From Chlamydoabsidia padenii (taxonomy: Eukaryota; Mucoromycota; Mucoromycetes; Mucorales; Cunninghamellaceae), in contig JAIWND010000002.1 in assembly GCA_025330725.1 (NCBI GenBank), positions 992,001 to 1,056,000 on the forward strand: DNA of 64,000 nt, in the 5' to 3' direction. The notes below the pieces were generated by a model. The model was not told the origin of the DNA. It did not search any database and was given only the letters and a program-made list of their open reading frames with translations. Numbering within the stretch: position 1 is the first letter of the stretch; the number at the start of each line of letters is the position of its first letter. The translations under genes were made by a program, and so were the position numbers. Positions 48,600 to 60,768 of the stretch are shown here, piece by piece.

Positions 48600-49140
48600 A
48601 CTAGGTTACAATCCAAGCACCAAGTCCCTTGTGTCAATCTGTCCGAACTTGCGATGACTTTTTACCTGTCATGAAACCCACTTCGTATTCAAATCCCGCT
48701 TTACCTAAGATTTTGGATGGGCTCTTCTCGCTCCATTGTTAAAAGATGCTAATGATTAAAGTGGCGATGTGAATACTATAACCCATTTCCAATATACTTT
48801 ACCGCAAAAGTCAAGCACCAGGACCCTTGTGTTAGTCATTCCAAGCTTGCATTGAGTTTTACCTGTCTTTTGCATGAAAAAAGGACGAAGACTTTTTTTA
48901 CAGACAGAAGAACAAAATTTATTTTCAAATCCAGCCAGTCCCTAGCCAGAGTTGGAAGGAGCTCTACTCGCTCCATTATCAACGGATGCTAATGATTAAA
49001 GTGGCCATGTGGACACTATGACCCATTTCCAACATAATTTACCGCAAAGTCAAGTACCAAGACCCTTGTGTTAGCATGTTTAGACTTGCAATGAATTTTA
49101 CCTTTTCTTTGCGATGAAAGATCTTTTTTTTTTCTATGTA
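48600..49140 (+). repeat. Second tandem block of the same ~230 bp repeat family
   Basis: A partial unit (about 48610-48680) is followed by full units starting at about 48688 (ATTCAAATCCCGC) and 48924 (TTTCAAATCCAGC), and a truncated start at about 49153 (TTTTCAAACGCC). Shared blocks: GCTC(C)...CGCTCCATT, GATGCTAATGATTAAAGTGG, CCCATTTCCAA, TTTACCGCAAA, AGCACCA/AGTACCA, CCCTTGTGT. The blocks GCTCTACT, GATGCTAATGA, AAAGTGACCATGTG-like and ATTTCCAACA are common to the array at 31.5-32.2 kb, on the same strand. Confidence 0.8.
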
Positions 49141-49964
49141 GACGAAAGCTTCATTTTCAAACGCCAAGTACCAAAATTCAATGCGCCTGCATGATCATGG
49201 AGGGGAAGCATTGTCAGTCGAAATTTTGTTACTCGTTGTAGAACCCAAATTTATATATTCAGTCTCTCTCCACCCAACTTCTCCCGTGTCCCCCCTCTTT
49301 GCGAGGGCACTCCATTCCATTTCTATTACTATCAACACATTGTTGCGCAGAAAAGCGGGATTACAAAGTTTTATGAAGTTTGCGATGTCCGTCCGATTTG
49401 GCGTTTAAAAACAATAGCAGGATTTTATTTACATAGAAGATTGTTTTGTTGTACTGTAACTCCACTACTGTCATATTTTAAGCATTAGTTTAAATCAATA
49501 GCTATAATATAGTCTACGTTTCATGTCCTGCTCCCTTTGACCTTTGGCCAAATGGTCGGCACCCTACGGGTGCGGACAACATCGACTTTTAAAAAAGATT
49601 CTTTAAAAAAACTGGGATTAAACCGGGGTTTACAAAACGTTGAGCTTGAGATAGTTCTATCATTTTTTATAAGAAGAGCCTCCCCCCTTTTAAATATATA
49701 TATACATATTCGTTGCTTGTTGCAATTAATAAGACAAAGTATTACTTTTTTATAAAAAAACAAACAAACTATTATTATGAACTAATCAACCAATAAAAAT
49801 CTGGTCTTCTCTCGTTTGCATTGATGTCTTTTCCCTTTTTGGAACCCCTGATACTAAATTCAATGGCCGTCCGGGCGAATCGCAAAAAGTCACAGACTTG
49901 TGATTTTAGATTCAAAAAATTCGGATGCCTATGTTTTCTTTCTCTCTTACTTTTTACAAACGCC
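49141..49964. other. Intergenic, TOM7 upstream region
   Basis: GCGGGATTACAAAG at 49354 is a motif variant. At 49591-49605 the perfect 6-bp hairpin GCACCC-TAC-GGGTGC occurs, preceded by a pol III A-box-like TGGCCAAATGG (about 49545) and followed by GGGATTAAACCGGGG (about 49615). A tRNA fold was not found. No protein gene. Confidence 0.35.
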
Positions 49965-50272
49965 ATGGTCTCTGAATCCACTAAAGAAACTTTGCTCAAG
50001 GTAAGGTTACCATGAATAACCATCATTAACAAAATGTCTCATGCTGTTACTTTTACCTTTTATATATTGTAGGTCTTTGATGTCACCAAGAAGACTGTCC
50101 ACTTTGCCTTTATTCCTGCCATTATCTACATTGGTATGACCACCAGCAACCCCAGACCTTCTTGGTTGAAGTAAGTTAGCTTTTTTTTTTTTTTTTGGTC
50201 TAAAATGATGGCGCTTATATTAATCAATGTCTTTTTTTTGTTCACTTTAGGTTGATCAGCCCTCTCGCTTAA
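49965..50272 (+). CDS. TOM7: Mitochondrial import receptor subunit TOM7
   Basis: Three exons in phase: 49965-50000, 50073-50170, 50251-50272; 51 residues. The sequence runs MVSESTKETLLKVFDVTKKT, VHFAFIPAIIYIGMTTSN, PRPSWLKLISPLA. The single tail-type membrane helix (FAFIPAIIYIGM) with the following P-R-P and C-terminal LISPLA is the Tom7 signature. Tom7 modulates TOM complex assembly in the outer membrane. The open frame extends upstream to 49821, but the N-terminal extension is basic, unrelated to Tom7, and lies in likely 5' UTR. Confidence 0.93.
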
Positions 50273-50599
50273 ATTACACTAAATAACCTATCATCATAGT
50301 ACGGATCACCCACCCACCTCTTGACATGCACAATCTTACATCGACCTTCCCCCACCTATTTTAGCCATAGTATCATACAATATTAATAATAAATGATCAC
50401 AATCTAGTAGATACATATATAGTTCCCATTTGTATTTGATCTTTTATTTTGTTTTATTGATACATGATAATAATAAAGCTATACGATTTAAATTTTATAC
50501 CACGAATGCCAGCCCAGCTTCTTGCATAAACTACAGGATACCCTGTTCAATACAATAATAATAATAATAAAAAAGATAAATGTCAATCCCGTATCATTA
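50273..50599. other. Convergent intergenic region
   Basis: 3' flanks of TOM7 (plus) and PIK1 (minus); an ATA/ATT repeat at about 50551-50571. Nothing else seen. Confidence 0.5.
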
Positions 50600-51179
50600 T
50601 CATTCCCATTCAGATATATATGCCTTTACCTGTGAGTAATATTGATAGGTATCATAAAGTCTTGTAAACACATTACAACAACTACTCATGATCATGCGAT
50701 CTACGAAATCCTCCGCCTGTGGCTCGGTCAAATGTAGCTGGAATCGATCACGGAGTTGATGAATAGTTTGTTCACCGCTTTGGAAGCATCCTTGTTTGGA
50801 ATCCTTGCACATCATTTCCACTAAGAGTAGAATGTTTTCGCTATGTTTTCGCACAGAGAGAAAAGCCGCCTTCATCAATGCTTTGTATTCGGCAAACTTT
50901 TCACCATGAACCCCACCGAGGATATCAATGTATTCTTGAGGTAACTTGAAGGGTGCCATTTCAAATCCAACAGATCCAGGAGAATTTGACAGCATGAATC
51001 CAAAGTCGATATCTATTTCCCCCTCCCCCCAAAAAAAAGAATCATCATTATGTGAGTTTGATTATCATCCCCTGTACGCATTATTACTTACGAATCAAAT
51101 GTCCGTCTTCATCCACCAAGATATTTCCATTATGTCTACATACAAAGAAGAGAGTATTAGAGTAGGCATCAATCAGTAG

Positions 51180-51219
<40 letters not shown>

Positions 51220-54200
51220 TCTCTAACCTGTCTTTGATTTGTAGAATATAACAAGCGATAGAATATCCTGCCAAACTTCGCATGAATGCATCTTGGGCTT
51301 TGATATATTCATCAGAATCAGGTGGTCCCCATTGCTACAAAAAATGAGAATTGATATTAAAATCCATCCTTCTTCTTTTTTAGTTAGTTAGTTACCTTTT
51401 CATAGTAATCGTTCAAGTGGAATACCATGCCTTTTGTATTCCAACCACGGATATAAGCATTCTTCTTGATGGAGTGTACAGAGATAGTATTTCGAAGTGT
51501 TTCAATCAACCCAGACCCATCCGAGGTCACGAGCACGCGGAAGCTATATGATAAAAAAGAATGATCGGTTAATATCTACTACAATACCCGCAGTCCATTC
51601 ATCCAAGCAACTTACTATTTCACCCAAACATCCACAGAGGTATCTTGCCAAATACGTTGCATTTCCCGAATTAGTTGTATGGCAAATTGCTCTTGACGCA
51701 AATCAGTCCCTTGTTTTACAATCACAGATAGTAGACGCCAATTAGGTAGATGGCCATAAGGTGATGAGGCACGAATTCTTGCCTTTTTCACTTCCCACTC
51801 TTCGGAGAATACGGCAGCTAAAAATGGAATCATACAAGAGGAATAATTAGTATCATCAAAAAAAATCATTTGTTTTCTACCAACTTACCACTAGGATCTT
51901 CTTTATTCACCACTTGAGCCACATAGCGTTCATCTTCTAATAATTCAGGACATGTACCTTGACCATTTTCACCCATCGAGTCAGAAGCGCCTTCTTTTTT
52001 CATCTTTTCCATCCTTTGGTCTTCCAGTGCGAGCATTTCCTTGATGATCTTTTGTCGAATTTGTTCGGTGCCTTGTCGATTTTGTATACCACCATTAGAG
52101 AGGAGGGTTTTCGCAAATACTTCCCCGTTTGATCCCGATGCCGCCACCGCTGCTGCTGATGATGATGAGTAAGTGTTTTGTTGTAATTGTGCCAACATGA
52201 CCGCTGCTGTACGCATCCTTTCTGCATGATCGTCCAAAGAGGGAGAAGATTGTCGACGCCGACAAGATGGAGACCCCCCACCTGTGTTTTCCATTGATGT
52301 TGATTCCCCTTCTCCTGTTGTCGCTTGATGACTGTCGTTCGATAGAGATGTTCGTGCCGTCAGTGTTGCTGCTGCTGTTCCACCAAGACAATCACCCATA
52401 TCCACCACAGGCACAGTAGATGAAACAGTGTTTTGTTGTTGTGATGATAGTGGCTGTTTGGTATGGTGGTGTCTTTTGCGTCCTTTCTTTTTACCGCCAT
52501 TTGATATTTTAAGGCTGCCCATGTCGTTACCGCCACCCACCTCTTCGCGCCTTGTTTTCTTCTTGTTTGTTGATCTTTTGTGTCGCCGCATCCGATAGAG
52601 AGTTGACATGTAATCTTCGTCAAAACTCATTTCATCCTCCAAGACTTCGATCATCAGGAGATAAGGAGCCCGTTCAGCAGAGTTGAGGACCACCGCGTCC
52701 GAAGGATTGATCCGTACCACACGATGATGATAAGGTTTGTCCATTGTTGCCGGGCACCATAGAGGAAGACAGACTTCGGCGGGTAGATTATGGTTCAGGA
52801 GGGCCAGTTCAGCATGCAAAGCGCTCATTCTTGCTGGCTTGGGCACAATTACCAGTCGAGTCGCAATATCCACCAAGGCCAATAGGAATTGAATTTCCGT
52901 CCGGAAGTAGTTGGATTTCAAGAGTAATTTGCGATGATCCGTATCCAGTCGTGATAATGTTTGATAGCCATCGTCTTCATCAGAATCATCATCGTCACCA
53001 TTCAAGTTACTGTTGCCATTTTTGTGTCCATGTTTATGTGATGATTGAATGTTTCCTAAAGGTGATGTTGAATTGTCAGATCCAATTGTTGATGCTGATT
53101 CCACTGATTGTCTGCTAGCATTATCATCATCATTGTCATCGCCGTCGTCATCGTCATCATTGGAGCAGCCATCAGACAGGTTAAAAGCGCTTGGTGAGTC
53201 AAAGGAGGAGGATGTATAACTGTGTCGAGCCAGATGAGAGTGCTTGTTACTACGAATGATGTCATCCGAAGAGCAGTGAGTCAGTGCTGGTGAGAGAGGA
53301 GTGGTGCTATTGGTCGGTACCGAAGATTGGCCCAGTGCTGTCAAAGCTGGATCAAAGATGCTGAGATTGGATTTGCTGCTACTAGATTTCCGAGAAGACA
53401 ATGATTTGTTCTGTAATGAGGATGCTGATGATGTTGAACGAAGCTGGATCCTGCGGTTGAGTTTATTTTGAGCCGATTTGAGATATCGAGACATCGCAAA
53501 CGCCTTGCCATGGTGCAGATCCTCCAAAGAAGGTGAGCTTGTGAATGGATTAAATTGAGACATCCGTCGTTTAGAGAGTGGCAATTCAGGTTGTGATGAT
53601 GATTGGAATGGTGTGTCGTGCTTTGTTTGTTGCTGTGGAAGTGAAGATGTTGATGCTGTTGATTGTCGTTTCAAATGGTCAATATTGTCACTGTGTCTGT
53701 TCCTGCTGAGTAATTCTTCGTCGGTAGGATGAATCACCGTGGTGTCATCTTGTTGTTCCAATGTAGTTGAGCTGACCCCATTCAAAGTGTTTCTTCTAGT
53801 GATACCGAGTGAGGTGGTTGATGATGATGAGGTGATACTATTCCGCCGACCTTGAGCTATAGCGATTTGACCTGCTGCTTTCGTCATGAGTGGTTGTCCA
53901 ATAGCAGTGAGCATGGCACCTATTCCCACCAAAGCAGGCAACGCGTTTTCATGGACTTTGTGTGTTGATAACCCCAAATTCATCGAAGACGCTGCATCTG
54001 CCAATTCCAAATCCTCTGTTTGACCGTCCGAGAAGACAATTGTTTGACATTTGTTGAGTAACCGCCTACACAAGGCAAATGATGGACTGTTAGGATTGGC
54101 GGATAAATCGGAAACATAAGCTTGAAGATACCAAAGAGTCTATTACAATTTGGGGGAAGAAGAAGAAAAGAATAAATAAGCAATAATAAAGATATGAGAA

Positions 54201-54572
54201 TAATTATAAGAGAAGGGGAGAACAGTCATTTACCATTATTGCCATATGAGTTGACTTTTCACATAAATCAACAAGGAAGCATTCCAGAGCAACAGAGTCA
54301 GAAGGCCGAGTAATAAACAAGTGACTACCAATAAAGAAGAATAAGTGAGTTTACATTGTACTGTATACCATAAAGAAGCAGCACAGTAATAGCCCAACTT
54401 ACATTAATTGGGGTAAGAAGAATTCGATTTCAGACAAGGGGAAGGTATTGAGTTCACTGCAGAGATAATGCTGGATGCCAAGGTTGCCGGAGTATCGAAA
54501 CAGGTATGATACTGCAATCCAAGAGTTGAAGAATTCTGATCGGAAGAGTCGTAATAAGAGTTCGTTGGACAT
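50600..54572 (-). CDS. PIK1: Phosphatidylinositol 4-kinase Pik1 (PI4KB type)
   Basis: Makes PI4P at the Golgi. The ATG at 54572 begins MSNELLLRLFRSEFFNSWIA, followed by NLGIQHYLCSELNTFPLSEI and ECFLVDLCEKSTHMAIM (lipid-kinase-unique helical domain), matching fungal Pik1 starts. The exon 51886-54073 carries a very long Ser/Asp-rich insert and YLLMIEVLEDEMSF before the kinase domain. Downstream exons give WEVKKARIRASSPYGHLPNW, VIVKQGTDLRQEQFAIQLI, GLIETLRNTISVHSIKK, the catalytic loop DRHNGNIL, DIDFGFMLSNSPGSVGFE and the C-terminal LLVEMMCKDSKQGCF...LHLTEPQAEDFVD. Roughly ten exons and about 1,100 residues. A T37 run sits in an intron at 51182-51218. Pik1 feeds Golgi secretion together with VAP-anchored lipid transfer proteins. 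Confidence 0.92.
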
Positions 54573-55506
54573 GGTGTACTGTTGTTGATATAACGACTAT
54601 CACCAATTGTTCATAAGTGGATAAATGACGTGACCAAAGAAATGCTGGAAGGTGTTTCTTTGTGAGGTGCTTGGTATAAAAATATCCCTTACAAGTTGAA
54701 GAGATAGGTGACGGTGTATATGTACTTGATGATGAGATCCCAATCTGGTTCCTAATTATAAGAATAAAGGTACACAGTTAGTGTCTAGATAGTTCTGTAC
54801 CTTTTGGATGAATTATTATGTTTACTTTTACCTTCACCAAAAACCGTATTAATAGTAGTCAAAGTCAGTAAAAGGGTGGTGCTTGTTTATTGTTGGCAGT
54901 AAAGAAGCGGAAAATAAACAGGATGGTAAAAAGATGGATGCAATAAAGACGTCAAAAAAAAAAGAGAGAGAGAGAAGAGGAAGAATAAAAAAAGAGGGCA
55001 TTTTGAATTAAGGCGGCGTTTAAAACACATTCCGTTGTGGTAACTCTGAGAAGGTATTTGGTATCCTGGTGATTGAATATATATCATCCAATAAATCATC
55101 ACATGTTCCTGATGGATATCACTGTCTGGTTTTTCAAAGTTCAAAGACCAAATTTATTATGATGTGAGAAAAGCATACTACATCCTATAACTAAAACAAG
55201 GAAGAATGTATATAAACTAGTATGTATACGGTAGTAGGGAAGAATAAAAGAGTGAGTTATTATGTAATGATAAATGGGTGTTGTGAGAGAGTAAGGGAAT
55301 AATAAATTTGATGGTAATTAAAAGACGCAGTAGAGTTGGGGATTCTGAAGTTGTTGCATAAAAGATACCCATTGACTGGCTGTAAAGTTTGTCCATCCGC
55401 TGTTACTGCTTCTTGTTATTGTTGTCCTTGATCAAAAAGTAGATACATTTCGACCGTATAAGATATGGCATCCCACCCTTTGGTTTTATTGTCTTTAGTT
55501 GACACA
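54573..55506. other. PIK1 upstream region with possible 5' exons
   Basis: Two splice-bounded pieces (54693-54751 and one ending at 54832) join on the minus strand to read LLLIRFLVKEPDWDLIIKYI then YTVTYLFNL, but the frame does not enter the PIK1 start exon in phase. They may be 5' UTR exons or an upstream reading frame. GCGGCGTTTAAAA at 55013-55025, a motif variant, lies beyond them and may mark the true promoter. Confidence 0.35.
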
Positions 55507-55764
55507 TTACCCGGCCTTGTTCAAATGATTCCTGTTGCTGATATTGGCCCCGATGAGGGTCAACATGTATAAAATAGAATGAATCAATGTCAGCAAACTA
55601 GCAATCCTATTGACGCTGTTTTCAGCTGTAGCCAGAGATGTACCTACACAATAGTAAAAGTTGGTGATCAGTTTAATGATTGTTCCTTTTTTACTTTTCC
55701 CAACAATCAGTATACCTAAAGTGACAATAACATTTTCCTTGAAGGGATGGTTGTGTGTGAATGG
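55507..55764 (-). other. Possible small spliced gene, not recognised
   Basis: Two exon-like segments, 55716-55764 and 55507-55643, with canonical splice borders join to an open frame of about 62 codons containing HPFKENVIVTLGTSLATAEN and RIASLLTLIHSILYMLTLIG. A first exon with an ATG near 55838 would need a weak donor. A TTTAAATCCCGAC element lies at about 55880, a suitable distance upstream. No family recognised. Confidence 0.3.
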
Positions 55765-56465
55765 CTAACAAAGTTTGATTTTAAGACAAAGAAGGGAAAG
55801 AAAAGAAGAAGAAAAAAGGAACGTCGGGAATATGTATATACATATTGTGTATGAAAAAAGAAAAAGATTATGTGTAAATTTAAATCCCGACAATGCAATC
55901 AAAGAACGATACTTGAATGATCCCGAGCTACACAGATGGAATCCATTGTAAAATGCGTAGGTAAGGTACCTAGTGCACAAGTTCATACATAAAACAAAAA
56001 TACAAGCATGTGTTTATTGTTTAAAAGTCAAAGTTAAAGCTTATTTTATTATAAAAAGAATATAGTATTCTACAAATAAAAAGGGGTAGAGAGAGAGAGA
56101 AGAATCATACAAAATAAGTAGGCGAGTAAATAAGGTAGTTGATGTTAAACTGGGAATACTAAAAACTAATAATAAAGAATAAATAAATAAAAGCATGTAC
56201 AAAAGGATGAGGAAGGGAATGTAGGTCTGTGTAAGGTAAAGTGGAGAGTTGTTAAGAGATGGCATGGGTGGTGGGGCGAGAAAAGTATCAAGTTGCCTTT
56301 TTTTGGTAAGACGTAACCTCCCCCCAAAAAAAAGGTTAAAGTGTTTCCCTGTCCCCCAAAATGCAAGAATAGTAATAAAGGACTATGGAAGGAGTAAGGA
56401 ATAGGAATGCTTGAGATAAAATAAAATAAAAACAGTAGAGAGGGAGGGAGGAAGAAGTATCAAAT
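55765..56465. other. Intergenic
   Basis: Contains the TTTAAATCCCGAC motif at about 55880 and the 3' flank of the beta-trefoil gene. No gene seen. Confidence 0.4.
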
Positions 56466-57782
56466 TCATGGTGTAGAAGGCATCTGATCATAGAGTTGGA
56501 GAATGTATCGATTAGTAAGACCCACGATAGATTGTTGGTGACTAGGGCTGCCATTGTTGTTGCTATCATTCAAAAGACGAGTGGTCTATAAACAGAAATA
56601 AAAAATAAAATAAAAAAGATCCGTTAACATCTTGATTACATATGACATAGTATGATAATCATCCCTACCTCTGAGCGTGCCAATGATATTAAAGTGGCCC
56701 GAACTTTATCCTGTTGTTCCTTGAGGGATAGTGCTGGGTCAGTTGCCTGATCCAAGTGATCCTTTTTCCAAGTTTGCCAAGTTTCATATGCCGCTGCCAT
56801 TGCCAATGTCTTGTCACTAAATAAAACAAGTATTAGTTACTACATTTCTTTGTTCTTGACTATACACCATCTCAGTATTTTCTTACCTTGATTGACCCAC
56901 TTTTTGAATATACACCAATTGATGAGATTCTTTACAATTTGATAGACAGGATCCCAATACAGAGCTTTGTGATCCACGTTTAGCAGGCATCAGACCATAA
57001 GCAAAGTCCATACCAGCAAGATCGGCGGAAGAGGAAGATCGACTTGAGAAGGAGAATTCATTATATGATTGAGCATCCATATGAGTGACGGGAGGTGTAT
57101 TGATGGCGGCCGTGGTTTTCAAAGGTGATGTCACAGTGCCATGAGGAGCCAGAGGTGGTAGAGTTGTGCCATTGACGGATTCTAAAATCCAGCGCTGATT
57201 GTCATCGTCAATGGTTTGATTCGGGAAGAGGATCAGTTTGTTGCTCTTGTTGACGTGATTATTACTATCGGCAATGTCGCTGATTTGAGTTTCGATTTGT
57301 CCAATGTCCAACACCCATTCAGGATTCCCAAGTGAGTAGATATAGTAACCTTGTTGTTTTCGCCCGAGATCGTCCTTACATTCACGACAGCCCCAGATTT
57401 GATTATGCGCGTCATCTGATTGTTTTTTTGAGTAAAGACATATTTCCGTATCCTCCATCATTCGTAGTCGTCCTACCATATATTAAAGAAAGAAAAACAA
57501 AAAGGATAGATATCATAAGTAGCTATACCACCATACATTTTTATTCTTGTGAGTTACTTTACCTTTTCGAATATCCAAAACTAGATCGCTTGCTTTGTTC
57601 CGTAAGAAGGCACCATCCCATATCCATAATGAAGAGTCAGATGGTGGCTGTGAGCTGACATAAACTGTAGAACGTAGTAGAGTTTCAGGTCCGGAGAGAC
57701 AGGTGATTAGTTTCCCAGTAGCAACAGAGCGTATATAAAACCATTGGTCAGGTTCAGTATCGTTTAATCCAGTCGACACCAT
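56466..57782 (-). CDS. Beta-trefoil (ricin B-like) domain protein
   Basis: Four exons: 57563-57782, 56887-57472 (both phase exactly), a third ending near a GTAGGG donor, and a last one ending at 56466; about 345 residues. The N-terminal 150 residues look like a ricin-B-lectin beta-trefoil: WFYIRSVATGKLITCLSG, LWIWDGAFLRNKASDLVLDI, QIWGCREC, GYYIYSLGNPEWVLDI and DDDNQRWILE give repeated Q-x-W and L-D-I type strands. The C-terminal region (LAMAAAYETWQTWKKDH; LARSETTRLLND) is helical. Such proteins bind carbohydrate in the family, but the ligand and cellular site are unknown and no signal peptide is present, so it is probably intracellular. Confidence 0.75.
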
Positions 57783-58871
57783 GATGATTCCAAAATAAGT
57801 ATAAAGATGGAAGTTTCGAATATAAACAAGTCAAGTGAGAATAAATAAGATTGTTTCTTTATAAGCGATTATGCATCACTAACAAGAAGAAGAAGAAGAA
57901 AAGTGGAAGATAAAATTAGACGGAAGAAAAGAGCGACAATGGAAAAAGAAAATTGGGCTGCTCTTAAATCCCCTTTCACTCCCGGATTTCTTCTCCTGAT
58001 TTGGCACGGACTTCTAAACCCCGCGGGCCCCTTTCCGCTGTTCACAGCACTGTTCAACCTTGTTACTATGCTGCCGAAGTCATTTGTCTTAATTTCTTCA
58101 TGATTCCTCATATACACATTAAAGTAAACTAAAGTGAAACCTTCTTTATTCTCTCTTATCCTCCCATAGTTAGTAGCCTGATCAATTTATTCGCTGAAAG
58201 TGCGTGTATATATAGTAATCACTAACTATACTGATCACGCCCTCACCTTTCACCCCCCCCCCATTTCAACCGACTAATGCATTTTGACAGTGTAACACCG
58301 AAACTTTTTTTACTCAAGGTTTCTTTTACCTTTTTTCTTTTTTTCCCTTAGTGTCTCCTCCATCACCACCAGTCGTAGTAAAATCAAGAAATGGGACCTC
58401 TTGATTTATGCCAAGAATTTTTTTTTATCCCTCTATCTCCATTCCGTCATTTAGAGTTTTTGCGCGGAAACTTTTTATACCCTGACATCACGAACTAGCG
58501 ATTGGCTGAAATGTATAGCTGGGCGGGACTTGAATATGAGTACTGGAGGCATTAATTATTTGAAATTGAAAAGAAACTGTCAAAAGGGGGTCCAAGCCAT
58601 TTATTTTATGCATCACTTTTTATGGCCGTTCCAAGTACTTTTTTGGGGAGAAACTCGATGACGAGAAGAATATTTTATTCGATGCTGACATGGAATAGAG
58701 GGATCATGTGGGATGCATCTTTGCCATGTTGTAAAGTTGCCCGTGGATCAGGGAAGGGAATGATTTACTCGATTCGAGGTTTTCAAATGCCGATAAGTAG
58801 AGGGAAATCTTGGGCGGGACAATTTTTGATTCTTTTTCTTCTCTTCTACTTTATTCTGTCTTTTTGCGATA
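57783..58871. other. Intergenic 1.1 kb
   Basis: No supported gene. Motif variants: TTAAATCCCCT at about 57964, GCGGGACTTGAATAT at about 58523, and GCGGGACAATTTTT at about 58814. The last two lie upstream of the eroded plus-strand gene that follows. Confidence 0.45.
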
Positions 58872-60398
58872 ATGTTGTTTCAACAAACCAACATGTGCGC
58901 ATATTGCCTTTGATGTAAGTACTTTAACAGTGTACTTTATTTGTAACGAATGAAGTACATAAAGAAGAAGTAGAAGAAAAAGAAGAAGAAGAAGAAGAAG
59001 AAAGATCATCGCCCAGAAAAACAAGACCTGTAACTAAATCTCTATTTCTATTCTATCTAGTAGTATTATGACTCTGTTGATGCTGAAGCTTTTGAAATAC
59101 TTGAACCGGAAGATTAGTATACCGGTAAGTGAAATGAATTGACACAAAGATAGACTAATTGAACTTTTTAGTTGTAACTGTTATTAATAGGATTGTTAGG
59201 GACTACTTTGACCTTTCAAATCTATGGACGACAAACCAGACGAACTCGCTTACCTACTCCTTTATCTGCTCATTTGCTGATAATGGGTAAGATTGATTCA
59301 GTGACTACCACTACTGCTATTTTCTAATGGGTCTGACAGCATCTTGTTGGGCTGATGACACAATCAAGTGGGTGGGTCGAATACAACTTACGTCCTCTCT
59401 CTCTCTCTCGGCATCAAGTCTTCAAGGTTCTTCTTGGTGATCCATCAAACTAGCGTTATTGTCTGCAAATACTCTCTTCCAAACGAACCCTTACGATTCC
59501 CTCTGGCGCGGTGTGTCAAAATGGTTGTCAACTTCTCAGATTTGGTACTGGGACAATGGTGCTTATACTTGAAGAATGGTGTCACGTCTCACTGGACTTG
59601 GCTTGACAAATAGTACATACACCTTTCCACTGGTAACGGACACCAATGGTCTATTGCGCGACAGGTATAATAGCTGTGTTTTAACTTTGATCAAGCACTT
59701 GTTGTCTGCATGACTCCCGATCATGGCGTTTTATGGTCCAATACCTATCCGGAACGGGGTACATACTCTTCTACTTGCGTTTCGACAGTAATTAACTATG
59801 AACAAGTGGCTAATAAATGAATCGTATCTCACATTGATATTTTTATAAACATTGGTACACCTTTCTTGGTCTCAGCCCTTGACATAAAAATGGAACGTCA
59901 CCAATGCTATCACGATCGAATCTATGGTAAGGAAGGCATTTTGGATGGTTGTATAGTCTAGTCAAGGAGTTTTAACCTATGTAGGACCCTGATTTTTTTT
60001 TTTATGTTGTTATAAATAGGCTATATAATTCGGCAATCGGACAATCCAACATTTCCCAAATTGATGCTTCGATGGATCACCAGCTAGCAACCAATGACAG
60101 GGAACACCATTTGTACAAGGGATCAGTGACAAGGTTAAAGCTACCAGGTCTGCATGCATTGAACTCTCTTTTGTCCTCTGATCATCATTATGGTAAGACA
60201 AACTATCAACGCATACACGTCAACTGTTTGAGAAAGATCTAAAATGTGGAAAATAGAACTGACTTTTATATACTGGCCAACTCATCTTACTATTGAATAG
60301 GTGGTTATGGTGAACAGGGAACCAAGCTGGCTGGACGACGACGGCTCACAACATCAAGTCACTCGGAATCAAGACGAGCCTCACACTCCAAACTTTAG
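58872..60398 (+). pseudogene. Eroded spliced gene, probably once secreted
   Basis: Not recognised. Exon-like segments with good splice sites occur along the plus strand but do not form one frame. Pieces include a hydrophobic leader (FLILFLLFYFILSF, 58831-58872), YYDSVDAEAFEILEPED, RDYFDLSNLWTTNQTNSLTY, NPYDSLWRGVSKWLSTSQIW followed by YWDNGAYT and an in-frame TGA, then TPDHGVLWSNTYPERGTYSS, and a clean ending SQIDASMDHQLATNDREHHL ... GEQGTKLAGRRRLTTSSHSE with a stop at 60398. Several in-frame stops and frame changes argue for a pseudogene; an unsolved intron pattern is the alternative. Confidence 0.4.
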
Positions 60399-60729
60399 TA
60401 GTATCCCCATTAGTATAATGTAGTGATTTTAAATTGATATAATAGTAATAAAATGGTAGGATTATACTTTTACTTTGTCATGATCTTTTTTGGTATTCGG
60501 GGTTTAAATATGGTTGGATGATTTGGGAACTGTTGGGGGGGATGTCTTCTTGGACTATAAACCATAATAATTCGGTTCGTTTTTGTTGTCTTGTCAATTA
60601 AGGGTACGTGCACCACTGCTTATCTGTCTTAAAATGAAGGCGATTAACAGAAACAAGAAGACCAAACTCTAATAGTGGACCAAGGTCAAATATGGTTACC
60701 TTGAACTGCCGTGTTACTTACGCCAGCAA

Positions 60730-60768
<39 letters not shown>

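Noticed and set aside
49545..49630. tRNA gene suggested by A-box-like TGGCCAAATGG and a following GGGATTAAACC
   Set aside because: No acceptor stem or cloverleaf can be drawn; only the GCACCC/GGGTGC hairpin is real, so it is not called as a tRNA.
49821..49964. N-terminal extension of TOM7 by 48 residues
   Set aside because: Sequence is basic and unlike Tom7; the ATG at 49965 yields the expected 51-residue protein.
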